Source of the DNA: Companilactobacillus jidongensis
GTDB lineage: Bacteria > Bacillota > Bacilli > Lactobacillales > Lactobacillaceae
NCBI RefSeq assembly: GCF_003946575.1
Contig: NZ_RHOP01000001.1
Location: 124,001 to 188,000, forward strand
Length of the DNA stretch: 64,000 bases
Direction of reading: 5' to 3'
Part shown: one piece after another, positions 26,492 through 34,808 of the stretch
Position numbering within the stretch: position 1 is the stretch's first letter
Layout: each line of letters begins with the position of its first letter
Notes under the pieces: model-generated
Seen by the model: the letters and a program-made list of their open reading frames with translations, nothing else
Databases searched by the model: none
Told to the model about the DNA's origin: nothing
Position numbers and translations under genes: made by a program

Positions 26492-27348
26492 GTACACAAA
26501 AACGGTTGTCGCAAGTACTCTGGCTTCTCTCCACAAACTAACTTCCATTGATGATTCTGATAAATCGGCTTGAGTGAGCCGAATTTTTTTTGCTTCAAAA
26601 AATCCTCCACTGTCTGTTTATTGGATTGATAAAATTTTAGTTTCAGCGCATCGGATTTTTTACCTTTGAGTTTGCGAATCTTCTCCAATTGATATGGATC
26701 TATTTCTAACAGCAAGTTCTCAGTCAAGTCAGCTTTGAATTCTAATAACTGCTGAATATCCTCAATTAAAAAAGCCTTTTGTTTATATCTAATTTTATTA
26801 AATGGTCCAAATAATTTAATACCGTAAAATAAATTTATTTGTTCATGCTCTGAATCCAACATAATCAAGTAGAACCCCCACGATTTGCGATATGAGATGA
26901 ACTTCAAGTGTGCCCGGTCAATTTTATTAGACAAGTATTCTCCGCCTAATATCCAAATATTTGGGATTTTCAACGCATGGTAACTTTCCACTCGATTAGA
27001 CAACTTATCTGCATTAATTTTTGCACACTGATACTCAATGATCGTCTTGCGGTTGATAAAAATATCCGGTCGCTGTTTGATTGTCTTCAAATAATACTCC
27101 GACTCAATATCTTGATAACCAAGAATCTTCAGAGCATCGATGATTAATTTTTTGCCCTTCTTATGAATATCACGTTCATTCTCATCATTGTGATTGGCAG
27201 TCTCATGCTTAAAAAAAGCATTGTTGTCATTCTTGACCAAAATCACTGGTCGCTCGCATTTTACACAAAAATATTTATCTTCGAAATTACTCTCGACTGC
27301 ATTAGTCAGTTGCTTATCCTGGTTAAGTGCCGCATACATATTTTTCAC
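26473..27348 (-). CDS. coiA: Competence protein CoiA family
   Basis: Nuclease-like protein required for DNA processing in competence of relatives. Seen: a zinc-ribbon-like CVKCERPVILV near the N-terminus, then the restriction-endonuclease-like core with YLKTIKQRPDIF and TIIEYQCAKIN. 291 residues, slightly shorter than the ~330 typical. ATG lies after AGAGGTG. Single-gene unit between yjbH and the heme operon. Confidence 0.82.
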   Translation of the reverse strand: MKNMYAALNQDKQLTNAVESNFEDKYFCVKCERPVILVKNDNNAFFKHETANHNDENERDIHKKGKKLIIDALKILGYQDIESEYYLKTIKQRPDIFINRKTIIEYQCAKINADKLSNRVESYHALKIPNIWILGGEYLSNKIDRAHLKFISYRKSWGFYLIMLDSEHEQINLFYGIKLFGPFNKIRYKQKAFLIEDIQQLLEFKADLTENLLLEIDPYQLEKIRKLKGKKSDALKLKFYQSNKQTVEDFLKQKKFGSLKPIYQNHQWKLVCGEKPEYLRQPFLCTKKEDN

Positions 27349-27374
27349 CTCTTAAACTAAATTACGTGAAAAAT

Positions 27375-27401
27375 AAAAAAAACGTGCCAAATAGACACGT
27401 T
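27375..27401 (-). terminator. Rho-independent terminator of the heme operon
   Basis: Stem AACGTGTC-TATTT-GGCACGTT plus eight T residues, just after the ATPase gene stop at 27409. Confidence 0.88.
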
Positions 27402-27408
27402 AGAACCC

Positions 27409-28128
27409 TTAGAAATACTGAACCAATCGCTTATTTCCAGTTCCGTCGAAGTAAGTCTGAAAATTAGTATTGAACACATATTCCAGATTTTGGTTGTCAA
27501 GAATCGACGTATTGCCACCATTAACGATCATGCCATCCTTATACAGTAAAACCCAGTCTGACAACATTGCTAAGGTATCAATATCGTGGTCAACAATGAA
27601 GAAGGATTGATATTGCTTCCGAAAGCGAATTAGATTGACCAACTTAGCCTTATATAGCGGATCAAGATTGTTAAATGGCTCATCTAAAAAAACATAGTTA
27701 GTGTTCTCAATCAAGACCGATAAGACCAATAACACCTGTTGTTGCCCGCCAGATAGATTGTTAAAAGACTCATCCAGTTTATCTGACAACCCGAAGTAAT
27801 CAACGAATTCCATATAGTTAATATTCTGTTGATTACTCATATCAAGAATCGATCTAACACTGATCAAACCGTAGACACGCTCACGCTGATTAAAATACGA
27901 AACAAGTTGTGAACGCTGTTTGATCGGCATGTTTAAGAAATTGGTATTTTGATAGAGAACTTGCCCTTGATAATCTTGAATCTGCCCCGTCATGATCTTC
28001 AATAAGGTACTCTTACCACTACCGTTGGGTCCAATCAGCGACGTCACACCCTGCTCTGGTAATGTCACTGACAAATTATTTATTATTAACTTATCATCAT
28101 ATGAATAACTAATATTCTTTGCTTCCAT
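27409..28128 (-). CDS. Heme/iron ABC transporter ATP-binding protein
   Basis: FecE-like importer ATPase, 239 residues. Seen: Walker A GPNGSGKSTL, Q-loop region SYFNQRERVYG, signature NNLSGGQQQVLLVLS, Walker B YVFLDEPFNNLD, and the H-loop VDHDIDTL. Overlaps the permease gene by 20 bases. Energises the permease encoded next to it; heme as cargo follows from the NEAT proteins in the same operon. Confidence 0.9.
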   Translation of the reverse strand: MEAKNISYSYDDKLIINNLSVTLPEQGVTSLIGPNGSGKSTLLKIMTGQIQDYQGQVLYQNTNFLNMPIKQRSQLVSYFNQRERVYGLISVRSILDMSNQQNINYMEFVDYFGLSDKLDESFNNLSGGQQQVLLVLSVLIENTNYVFLDEPFNNLDPLYKAKLVNLIRFRKQYQSFFIVDHDIDTLAMLSDWVLLYKDGMIVNGGNTSILDNQNLEYVFNTNFQTYFDGTGNKRLVQYF

Positions 28129-29086
28129 GGCTGCCTCTCAATACAAAATAAAATAAGATCGGTGAACAGATCAAACTACTGATCAATCCTGCGGGAACTT
28201 CAACTGGGAAGAACAAATTACGGCCAATGAAATCGGAGATCAACATCAAATTAGCTCCCAACAAGACAGTATCAAAGAAATAGTTATTCGTCTTCGTACC
28301 ATTGATTGACTTAACAATATTAGGAATAACAATTCCGATGAAGAGAAATTCCCCCACAATACCAACAACTGTCGCAATAATAATACTTATGATAACGAGA
28401 ATATAAATATTTATTTTTTTAATATCAATTCCTAATTCAGTAATCTTGTTGTCATTGAATGAATAATAGGGGATGTACTTGTCGAACAAGACTAGTACTG
28501 ACAACAAGATGCCACCAAGTATCACCATTAAATAAGTCACATTAGGACTGACCAGATTGAAGCCTGAAAAAAGCGAATTATCAGTGTGCGTAATGTAGCT
28601 CATCACCTGATTCAAACTTATGAAGAACACCGTTAAACAGACACCAAATAAAACAAAACGAGTCGGCCCGATGTCCTTAGACTTCAACCAAATCAAAATT
28701 GCGACCAAGATAAACGAACCCACAGCTCCGTATATAATATTTGAACCTAAGAATGCCGGTAAAAATATTGCTAATAGATTCTTGAAGAAACTTGTACTAG
28801 AAGTCAGCCCAACTAATCCCGGATCAACTAAGTTATTTCTAAAAATCAATTGCAAAAACAAGCCAGCAATACTGATCAAACCACCAGTAAATAGTGCCAC
28901 CATCGTTCGACTGATCCGTAGTTGTAAAATTGGATAATCACTTGTTTGAATATCAAACAGATTCACCATACTATTGTCACCTGAGAAAATATTCAAGAAG
29001 ACAAATATTAATAAGACAATAATATTGAAGAACAAAAACTTATTAAACTTACTCTGCTTACTTATTGACAATTTTATCAATCCCAT
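28109..29086 (-). CDS. FecCD family heme/iron ABC permease
   Basis: Ten-helix importer permease of 325 residues. Seen: LRISRTMVALFTGGLISIAGLFLQ (family block before helix 3), NNLVDPGLVGLTSSTSFF, and the C-terminal GEFLFIGIVIPNIVKSI and FPVEVPAGLISSLICSPIL. These motifs are typical of BtuC/FecCD/IsdF. Overlaps both neighbouring genes, so translation is coupled. Confidence 0.91.
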   Translation of the reverse strand: MGLIKLSISKQSKFNKFLFFNIIVLLIFVFLNIFSGDNSMVNLFDIQTSDYPILQLRISRTMVALFTGGLISIAGLFLQLIFRNNLVDPGLVGLTSSTSFFKNLLAIFLPAFLGSNIIYGAVGSFILVAILIWLKSKDIGPTRFVLFGVCLTVFFISLNQVMSYITHTDNSLFSGFNLVSPNVTYLMVILGGILLSVLVLFDKYIPYYSFNDNKITELGIDIKKINIYILVIISIIIATVVGIVGEFLFIGIVIPNIVKSINGTKTNNYFFDTVLLGANLMLISDFIGRNLFFPVEVPAGLISSLICSPILFYFVLRGSHGSKEY

Positions 29087-29942
29087 TCATCGCTTTAATA
29101 ACGTTCATATTGGCAGTGGATGAATAAGTAGGTTCTCTCAGGTAATAAACCTTCTTATTCTGAAAAGCTGGTAATGACTGCCACATCTTATTAGAGAATT
29201 CTTGCTTAAATGACTTTTCCACCGTCGCCGGCATCGCATGTGCTAAGCAAATAACAATCTCCGGTTTGGATTTCTGAATCTCTTCCATATTGACTGAAAT
29301 ATATTCACCATGTGAATTCTTCGGTTCGATCACCTTATTATTAGTGATTTCAACCAATGAACCAATGTAAGAATTACTAGTGGCTTGTAAGTAACTGCCG
29401 CCAGGCATTCCGAATAATACTAAGACACGTTGACGAGGACGATTCTTATTCTCTTGCTCAATAGCACTTTGCCGCTTATCCAACTTATCAACGAATGCCT
29501 GTGCATAAGTTTCCTTATGGTATTTCTTTGCCAGCATATTCATAGACTTCTTCAAGTCAGCGACTGTCTGCAAATTAACATACTTAACGTTGATATCATT
29601 AGATTTATAACTGTCACCTTGCATATCCTTCAGAGTCGTCACCGAATAAACCGAATCAGCATTCAGTTTTTTGATTTTTTCCATATTAGGAGCATTCGGT
29701 GTTCCCACTCGTTCAACATGCTTGTAGTCCTTAGGTAGAGGGTACTCAGAACTCGGCATCCCCTTCAATTCCATGTGCAATTCATCCGCCATCCAAGTCA
29801 ATGCATCGGTCGTCATCACAACCGAACCGCTCTGCTTAGCCTGATTGACTGACAAAGTATGCAATAAAAATATTGCTACCAAACTGATCAACCAAAGAAA
29901 AAAGACGAAGATTATTTTTTTAGAAGAATTTCTTCGTTGCAA
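29058..29942 (-). CDS. IsdE-like heme ABC substrate-binding protein, membrane anchored without lipobox
   Basis: Periplasmic-binding-protein fold (FecB/BtuF type, 294 residues): TTDALTWMADELHMEL, MPSSEYPLP, VGTPNAPNMEKIKKLNADSV and LFGMPGGSYLQATSNSYIGSLVEI. The N-terminus is positively charged followed by one hydrophobic helix (IIFVFFLWLISLVAIFLLH) but no cysteine, so it cannot be a lipoprotein as IsdE is; it probably stays attached by this helix. Lies between the NEAT genes and the permease. Confidence 0.85.
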   Translation of the reverse strand: MQRRNSSKKIIFVFFLWLISLVAIFLLHTLSVNQAKQSGSVVMTTDALTWMADELHMELKGMPSSEYPLPKDYKHVERVGTPNAPNMEKIKKLNADSVYSVTTLKDMQGDSYKSNDINVKYVNLQTVADLKKSMNMLAKKYHKETYAQAFVDKLDKRQSAIEQENKNRPRQRVLVLFGMPGGSYLQATSNSYIGSLVEITNNKVIEPKNSHGEYISVNMEEIQKSKPEIVICLAHAMPATVEKSFKQEFSNKMWQSLPAFQNKKVYYLREPTYSSTANMNVIKAMNGIDKIVNK

Positions 29943-30717
29943 AATATCCTCCGCCTGCTACCAATGCCACTACGGTCGTGACTGCTGTAATTTTTGGAAT
30001 ATTGATATTGTTAACTTTATTTTTTTTGTCTTTTTTCTCGATAGCTTTGGTCTTACTATCTGACTTCTTAACTGGAGCTTTTTTCTTACTACCATTACTG
30101 ATTTTCTGAGGTTTACCGATAGTAACAGCACGTTCACCATTATCAGCTGAACTATTATCAGTCGAATTTTCGGCAGAGTTACCATCGTTGGCATTGTTAT
30201 CAGTTTTTCCAGAATCAGCTGCTTGCACATTCTGTCCACTATTATCGCTAGAAGCAGCTGTTGATGCAGAGTTACCACTGCTCAAGCTAGGAGTATCAAG
30301 AAACTTCAAAGTAAAAGTATGTGTTGCATGAATATTGTACGAATCAACATTGATCGTCATCGTACCAGTAATATTCGATAATTGATCAGATTCAAATGTA
30401 ATAGCTGAATAATAATTTCCGGCATCCTCATAATTCTTGATTCCGGTGGTATTAACGTTCATCGACTTAACTTGAACTGGATACTTACCCAACGCCTTCT
30501 GAGTTTTGATCGTATAGGTAACTTGGTACTTGTTATTGACGATATCGAGTTGGGCAGGTTTGACCATGTAGGCATCAGCATAACTAGTATCACTCGTTCC
30601 AGATTTTAAGGCACTGAAGTTGATAGTTGCGGCATCAGCCGTCAGTTGAAGGCTATTAAACAGTGCCACAATCGAGAACATTAGACTGGCAAAAATTAAA
30701 TACCCTATCTTCTTCAT
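29920..30717 (-). CDS. NEAT-domain heme-binding surface protein with C-terminal membrane anchor
   Basis: 265 residues. Signal peptide (KKIGYLIFASLMFSIVALF…ADA), one NEAT domain at about 30-145 (SYADAYMVKPAQLDIVNNKYQVTYTIK … THTFTLKFLD), a Ser/Asn/Asp-rich low-complexity linker, a Lys-rich stretch and a final hydrophobic helix with a short basic tail (GGGYFATKKFF). No LPxTG. The usual YxxxY heme pair of the last strands is not seen; HATHT is at that place. Likely relays heme from the larger NEAT protein to the transporter. Overlaps both neighbours. Confidence 0.85.
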   Translation of the reverse strand: MKKIGYLIFASLMFSIVALFNSLQLTADAATINFSALKSGTSDTSYADAYMVKPAQLDIVNNKYQVTYTIKTQKALGKYPVQVKSMNVNTTGIKNYEDAGNYYSAITFESDQLSNITGTMTINVDSYNIHATHTFTLKFLDTPSLSSGNSASTAASSDNSGQNVQAADSGKTDNNANDGNSAENSTDNSSADNGERAVTIGKPQKISNGSKKKAPVKKSDSKTKAIEKKDKKNKVNNINIPKITAVTTVVALVAGGGYFATKKFF

Positions 30718-32525
30718 TATTTTTTACCTGTAAATCTAGCTTTGCCAGCACCAGCCAATGTGACAGCCAGAAGAATGAACCCTGCATACATGATATATAC
30801 TGGTAAACTTTTGGCGTCCGTTTGTGGTAGTGTGCTTGATGATGTACCCAGCGTTGTTCCACTTGTAGCAGCAGTACTTGTTGGTGTGCCTGCTACTTGT
30901 GTATTAGTATTGTTGGACGGATTAGTGATCGGCAAATTAGTTGTATCAAATACTAGGTCAGCTGATTCAGTTCCACTGAATAATCCTCCAGCAATATTCA
31001 TAGTCATTTTTACAGGAATAACACTGTTCAAATCAGATAAACTGTCAACATTGAACTTGAAACTCGTTAAATAAGTGCTGTCATCTGACGTAGTTGTAAC
31101 TGTATTTTGATCAACATCTGTGCCATTCACAGCATCGATTTTTACAGCATCTGCACCATATGAAAGTGGGTATTCCATTTGAACTTCCACATTGAACGTA
31201 CCATCGTCATTTGGTGTTACAAAAGCTGTCTTAGTGAAATACTGTGATGAAGCTGAGGCTGTACTTGTACCTGTCTTGTTGACAACATATGGTACTTTAT
31301 ATTCGTCCGCAATTGTATCATCTGTAGTCGTTCCAGTATTATCAGCTACCGTAACTGGCGTCTTGGCATTTGCATCAGCAATAGCTTGTTGAATAGTTGT
31401 ACTCATTGCTGAAATTCCAGATTTCAAAGTCGTTATTTTACTGTCAATAGTATCTTTGGCAGTTTTGGCAGTATCAATTGCTGATTGAATCTTGTTAATT
31501 TCGGCTTCAGTAGCGGCATCTTTAGCAGCCTTCAAGTCACTTAGATCACTCTTAATTGCAGCTATTTTAGTCTTAAGTTGTGAAATTAATTTATCAATCT
31601 GTGCTTTAGTAGCTTGTAGTGATGAGATTTTTGAAGTTACATTATCAATTATCGTTTTAGTAGCATCAGACGTACCAGCGGCATTTTTTAATTCAGCCAA
31701 TTTAGCTTTTAATGCGGTAAGCTGTGTATCTAAGGCTGTACTTGCTGTATCTAAAGTATCTTTGGCTGTGGATAAGTCTGTTAAATCGGCGTCTGCAGCA
31801 GTTATTTTATCGGTTACAGTTGAGTCTGGAGTTGGTGTTGGATCTGCCTTTTTGAATAGTTCCTCGGCTTTTGTTATATCAGCTGTATCGGTTTCCATGA
31901 AAGCATCTGCTGTTACCTTAATCGGATCCATTCCAGGAAATAAAATAATCTTCATAGACATATTAATAGGTATAGGATTCTTCAGTTCATTTAAACTACT
32001 GACATTAAAACTAAAATCCATTGTATATCCATCGGTATCATTACCACTCTCTGTGACATCATTTGCAGAAATGGTTTTTCCATTTATGGAATTGATGGTA
32101 ACTGCATCCTTATTTAATCCAGATGGAATTGTAATCTTTAATGCAACATTGTATGTTCCATCTGAATTTTGTGTAATAGTAGAATGTTCATCTGCATTAT
32201 CAACTGTAGGATCAACGGAAAAATACTTATTTGCAGCAGATAGTTCTGATGTCGGAACTGATTTACCGGTTGAATCAGTAGTTGCTTTATACATTTTAAT
32301 TTTTGCAGTTGTACTTTGTTCGTCCACTTTAGTAGCAGATTTAGTATTAACCGATAATAATTTACTCAACGTAGTTTTACTATCACCCAAAAGTTTGCTA
32401 ATCAATGTATCAGTACTAGCAGCACTAACCTCAGTAGGACGGTCAGCAATATAACCTGTAGCAGTACCAACACTCCCCATCAGAATCAACGCCGCACTAA
32501 ATAGTGTTATTCCCTTATACTTCAT
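30717..32525 (-). CDS. Wall-anchored protein with two NEAT domains and a coiled-coil spacer
   Basis: 602 residues. Signal peptide (GITLFSAALILMGSVG…VSA); NEAT-like domain 1 at about 75-215; a long alanine/lysine/threonine heptad-rich coiled coil (about 230-390, KAKLAELKNAAG… repeats); NEAT-like domain 2 at about 405-540; then a Thr/Ser linker and sorting signal LPQTD, hydrophobic segment and RFTGKK tail. LPQTD departs from LPxTG but fits the LPQT-type signals of lactobacilli. First gene of the heme operon, presumably the outermost heme receptor. Neither NEAT shows YxxxY in the final strands. Confidence 0.85.
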   Translation of the reverse strand: MKYKGITLFSAALILMGSVGTATGYIADRPTEVSAASTDTLISKLLGDSKTTLSKLLSVNTKSATKVDEQSTTAKIKMYKATTDSTGKSVPTSELSAANKYFSVDPTVDNADEHSTITQNSDGTYNVALKITIPSGLNKDAVTINSINGKTISANDVTESGNDTDGYTMDFSFNVSSLNELKNPIPINMSMKIILFPGMDPIKVTADAFMETDTADITKAEELFKKADPTPTPDSTVTDKITAADADLTDLSTAKDTLDTASTALDTQLTALKAKLAELKNAAGTSDATKTIIDNVTSKISSLQATKAQIDKLISQLKTKIAAIKSDLSDLKAAKDAATEAEINKIQSAIDTAKTAKDTIDSKITTLKSGISAMSTTIQQAIADANAKTPVTVADNTGTTTDDTIADEYKVPYVVNKTGTSTASASSQYFTKTAFVTPNDDGTFNVEVQMEYPLSYGADAVKIDAVNGTDVDQNTVTTTSDDSTYLTSFKFNVDSLSDLNSVIPVKMTMNIAGGLFSGTESADLVFDTTNLPITNPSNNTNTQVAGTPTSTAATSGTTLGTSSSTLPQTDAKSLPVYIMYAGFILLAVTLAGAGKARFTGKK

Positions 32526-32552
32526 AATTTAATCTCCCCTATCAAATTGAAG

Positions 32553-32578
32553 TTTATCGAATTTCTAATATCGATAAA
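32553..32578. promoter_or_regulatory. Perfect inverted repeat in the heme-operon leader (candidate operator)
   Basis: TTTATCGA, 10-base spacer, TCGATAAA: 8-bp perfect arms between the likely -10 element and the start codon of the large NEAT gene. A repressor such as a heme or iron sensor could bind here; no regulator is encoded next to it. Confidence 0.55.
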
Positions 32579-32593
32579 TGTAATTTAAGAGTA

Positions 32594-32607
32594 TAACAGC
32601 GTTTTCA
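32594..32607. promoter_or_regulatory. cre-like CcpA site in the heme-operon promoter
   Basis: TGAAAACGCTGTTA on the minus strand matches the cre consensus TGWAANCGNTNWCA at 13 of 14 positions. It lies between a TTGACG -35 and a TATACT -10, where binding would block transcription. Inference from motif only. Confidence 0.45.
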
Positions 32608-32670
32608 TTACGTCAATACATAACGTCTATATTTGGGAATAATAAATATTCTTAAATTATATACATAAAT

Positions 32671-32705
32671 AAAGGACTTCAAAAATATAAATTTTGAAGT
32701 CCTTT
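32671..32705 (-). terminator. Terminator of the toxin-antitoxin unit
   Basis: Fourteen-base inverted repeat AAAGGACTTCAAAA / TTTTGAAGTCCTTT immediately after the toxin stop at 32708; the T-tract after it is weak. Confidence 0.65.
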
Positions 32706-32707
32706 GC

Positions 32708-33082
32708 CTATAAATTATTTATAATTCTGTCAAACCCGAGTCCATCATTTACAATTTTTGCTGTTTTCATAAAATCTAATGGATTACATTTTTCAACAAA
32801 TTGAATATTTCGTTCATTAGAAGTAAAATCCAAAGTTTTAAATTGTACTGATATTATTTGTCCTTTGAGTTTATGAGAATGAAGATTCACATATATCGGA
32901 TTATTTCTAATAGTACTTGTAATGGGACATACTGCTACGTATCCCGTTTTATAATTAAATGTTGTTGAACTTATAACTATAGCAGGTCTTCTTTTATGTA
33001 TTTCACGACCTACTGAAGGATCAAAATTAATATAAATCAAATCACCTTGTTCTGGAATGTAATCATTAAATTTATAGGGCAA
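32708..33082 (-). CDS. mazF: MazF/PemK-family mRNA interferase toxin
   Basis: 124 residues. Seen: QGDLIYINFDPSVGREIHKRRPAIVISS and FNYKTGYVAVCPITSTIRNNPIYV, then the GQIISVQFKTLDF segment; these are the CcdB/PemK barrel blocks including the conserved Arg and Thr/Ser catalytic positions. Two bases separate it from the antitoxin gene upstream. Probably inhibits growth by RNA cleavage when unpaired. Confidence 0.9.
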   Translation of the reverse strand: MPYKFNDYIPEQGDLIYINFDPSVGREIHKRRPAIVISSTTFNYKTGYVAVCPITSTIRNNPIYVNLHSHKLKGQIISVQFKTLDFTSNERNIQFVEKCNPLDFMKTAKIVNDGLGFDRIINNL

Positions 33083-33084
33083 TG

Positions 33085-33306
33085 TTAGATTTCCTCTCGT
33101 CCAACGCTTTTACCTTCAACATAGTTCTTATCTTGTCGAAGATCATCGTATTTTTTATCATTACTTTTAAATATATTATCGCCCTTAGGTGTAAAAATTA
33201 GACTGCCATCTGATTCTTTCATAGCCATATATTCAACACCTTCAGGAATATTGAATTGTGCTGGAATACTTAAAATCACTGCATTTCCCTGCTTTCTAGT
33301 TTTCAT
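33085..33306 (-). CDS. mazE: MazE-like antitoxin (AbrB-type DNA-binding)
   Basis: 73 residues: swapped-hairpin N-terminus MKTRKQGNAVILSIPAQFNIPEGVEYMAMKE… followed by an acidic/lysine C-terminal tail that would wrap the toxin. Encoded just upstream of the MazF homologue in the usual antitoxin-toxin order, with AAGGTG before the ATG. Confidence 0.85.
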   Translation of the reverse strand: MKTRKQGNAVILSIPAQFNIPEGVEYMAMKESDGSLIFTPKGDNIFKSNDKKYDDLRQDKNYVEGKSVGREEI

Positions 33307-33371
33307 ATTTTCACCTTATTTCTTTGTAATCACATGGTAACACTAAAAAATGATTTCACCTATTAATATGC

Positions 33372-33405
33372 AAAAAGGGAAGCTACCATTTGGTAACTTC
33401 CTTTT
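33372..33405 (-). terminator. Terminator of the metQ-luxS-SDR operon
   Basis: Ten-base stem GGAAGTTACC-AAAT-GGTAGCTTCC and CTTTTT tail, about 60 bases beyond the SDR stop at 33466. Confidence 0.8.
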
Positions 33406-33465
33406 CATGTTTCTTCTATTATATGTTTTATTTTTATCCGGTTCTAAAACGGCTTTCTTCACTCT

Positions 33466-34242
33466 CTAATTCATAGTCATCCCACCAGTAACATTAATCC
33501 CCTGCCCAGTCATATAATCTGACAAATGACTCGACAGGAACAAGACAACATTGGCAACGTCTTGTGGCTGTCCTGTTCTTCCTAAGGGAACTTGGCTGTT
33601 ATCTTCTTTTTCAATTGCATCTGGTGTTAATCCACGAATCTCAGCACCGTCTTTTCGTTCACGGTGCTTCATTGAAGTTTCAACGATTCCGGGACAAACC
33701 GCATTGACGTTGATTTGGTTATGAGCCACTTCGATTGCCAAGGTCTTCGTTAATCCCAACACAGCGTGCTTGGATGCAACATAGGCAGACATTGCTCGAT
33801 AACCATTTTTACCAGCTTGCGATGCTATCAAGACAACCTTTCCCGGTCGCTTAGCCTTGACCATTTCACTGACGATATACTTGGTGATCAAATATGTTCC
33901 TCGTGTATTCACGGCAATCGTCTTATCGAAGTCACTCGTCTTACTCTCAATCAAATAATTCATAGTCGAAATCCCAGCCACATTGACCAGCACATTCGGT
34001 ATCAAATTATTGGCGATAAGTTGAGCTGTAATATTTTTAACACTATCTTCATCACTGACATCAAGATGAATCTTATACAATCGTTCCGATTTCTTGGCGA
34101 TATCGTTGTTATCAAAAGCCAAATCAGCACAAACGACGACTGAATTTTCATTTAAAAAGGTCTTCGCAACTGCTTCCCCGATTCCCTGATGTCCTCCCGT
34201 GACCAATACCACTTTGTCCGTTAATTCTTCAAATAAACTCAT
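33466..34242 (-). CDS. SDR-family NAD(P)-dependent oxidoreductase
   Basis: 258 residues. Seen: VVLVTGGHQGIGEAV (cofactor), NVAGIS, the catalytic SAYVASKHAVLGL (YxxxK), VCPGIVET and a C-terminal YMTGQGINVTGGMTMN. Classical SDR; substrate unknown (acetoin/diol, sugar or 3-oxoacyl reductases look alike). Start at ATG 34242 after AAGGAG. It follows luxS and shares the T-box controlled operon, though its link to methionine metabolism is unclear. Confidence 0.85.
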   Translation of the reverse strand: MSLFEELTDKVVLVTGGHQGIGEAVAKTFLNENSVVVCADLAFDNNDIAKKSERLYKIHLDVSDEDSVKNITAQLIANNLIPNVLVNVAGISTMNYLIESKTSDFDKTIAVNTRGTYLITKYIVSEMVKAKRPGKVVLIASQAGKNGYRAMSAYVASKHAVLGLTKTLAIEVAHNQINVNAVCPGIVETSMKHRERKDGAEIRGLTPDAIEKEDNSQVPLGRTGQPQDVANVVLFLSSHLSDYMTGQGINVTGGMTMN

Positions 34243-34306
34243 GAACACGACTCCTTAGTCGAGCTACACATGAATTACTCGTCACGTTTCGCTCTATTTT
34301 AAATAA

Positions 34307-34780
34307 CTAAATTACATGTCTTTCGTATGGATCATTACTGATCCCTTCATCAAGAATCTTCTTCGACCATTCCTTAGCTGAGAACAATGAGTGATCTCGG
34401 TAATTACCACAACTATACTTGTCAGTGCCTTGGACATCTTTCCATTCGACCTTGTTGGCAATGTCATCAAGTGCACCCTTCAAGGCTTCCGCAACTTCTG
34501 TCGTTGAATGTTCACCCCATGTGATCAAGTGAAATCCTGTTCGGCAACCGAATGGTGAACAGTCGATGACGCCATCAAGACGGTCACGCAATAAACCAGC
34601 TAGTAGATGTTCAATAGTATGCAATCCAGCGGTCGGAATGGCATTCTCATTTGGTTGAACTAGACGCAAATCATAATTCGAAATAGCGTCGCCCTTTGCT
34701 CCATGCTCCTCAGTGATCAATCTAACGTATGGTGCTTTAACCTTTGTGTGGTCCAATGTAAAACTTTCAACTTTTGCCAT
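34307..34780 (-). CDS. luxS: S-ribosylhomocysteine lyase LuxS
   Basis: Fe2+ enzyme that releases homocysteine and the AI-2 precursor DPD. Seen: metal ligands [13 protein letters not shown] (HxxEH) and [13 protein letters not shown] with the catalytic Cys, then [10 protein letters not shown]. 157 residues, normal. Ribosome site AAGGAGA. Lies 28 bases after metQ, so a methionine-responsive T-box probably controls methyl-cycle recycling together with methionine import. Confidence 0.97.
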   Translation of the reverse strand: MAKVESFTLDHTKVKAPYVRLITEEHGAKGDAISNYDLRLVQPNENAIPTAGLHTIEHLLAGLLRDRLDGVIDCSPFGCRTGFHLITWGEHSTTEVAEALKGALDDIANKVEWKDVQGTDKYSCGNYRDHSLFSAKEWSKKILDEGISNDPYERHVI

Positions 34781-34808
34781 AATATAATTTCTCCTTAAAA
34801 TTCATTTT

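Noticed and set aside
31492..32454. 320-residue open frame on the plus strand
   Set aside because: It is the complement of the Ala/Lys/Thr-rich coiled coil of the NEAT protein; hydrophobic, low complexity, no ribosome site.
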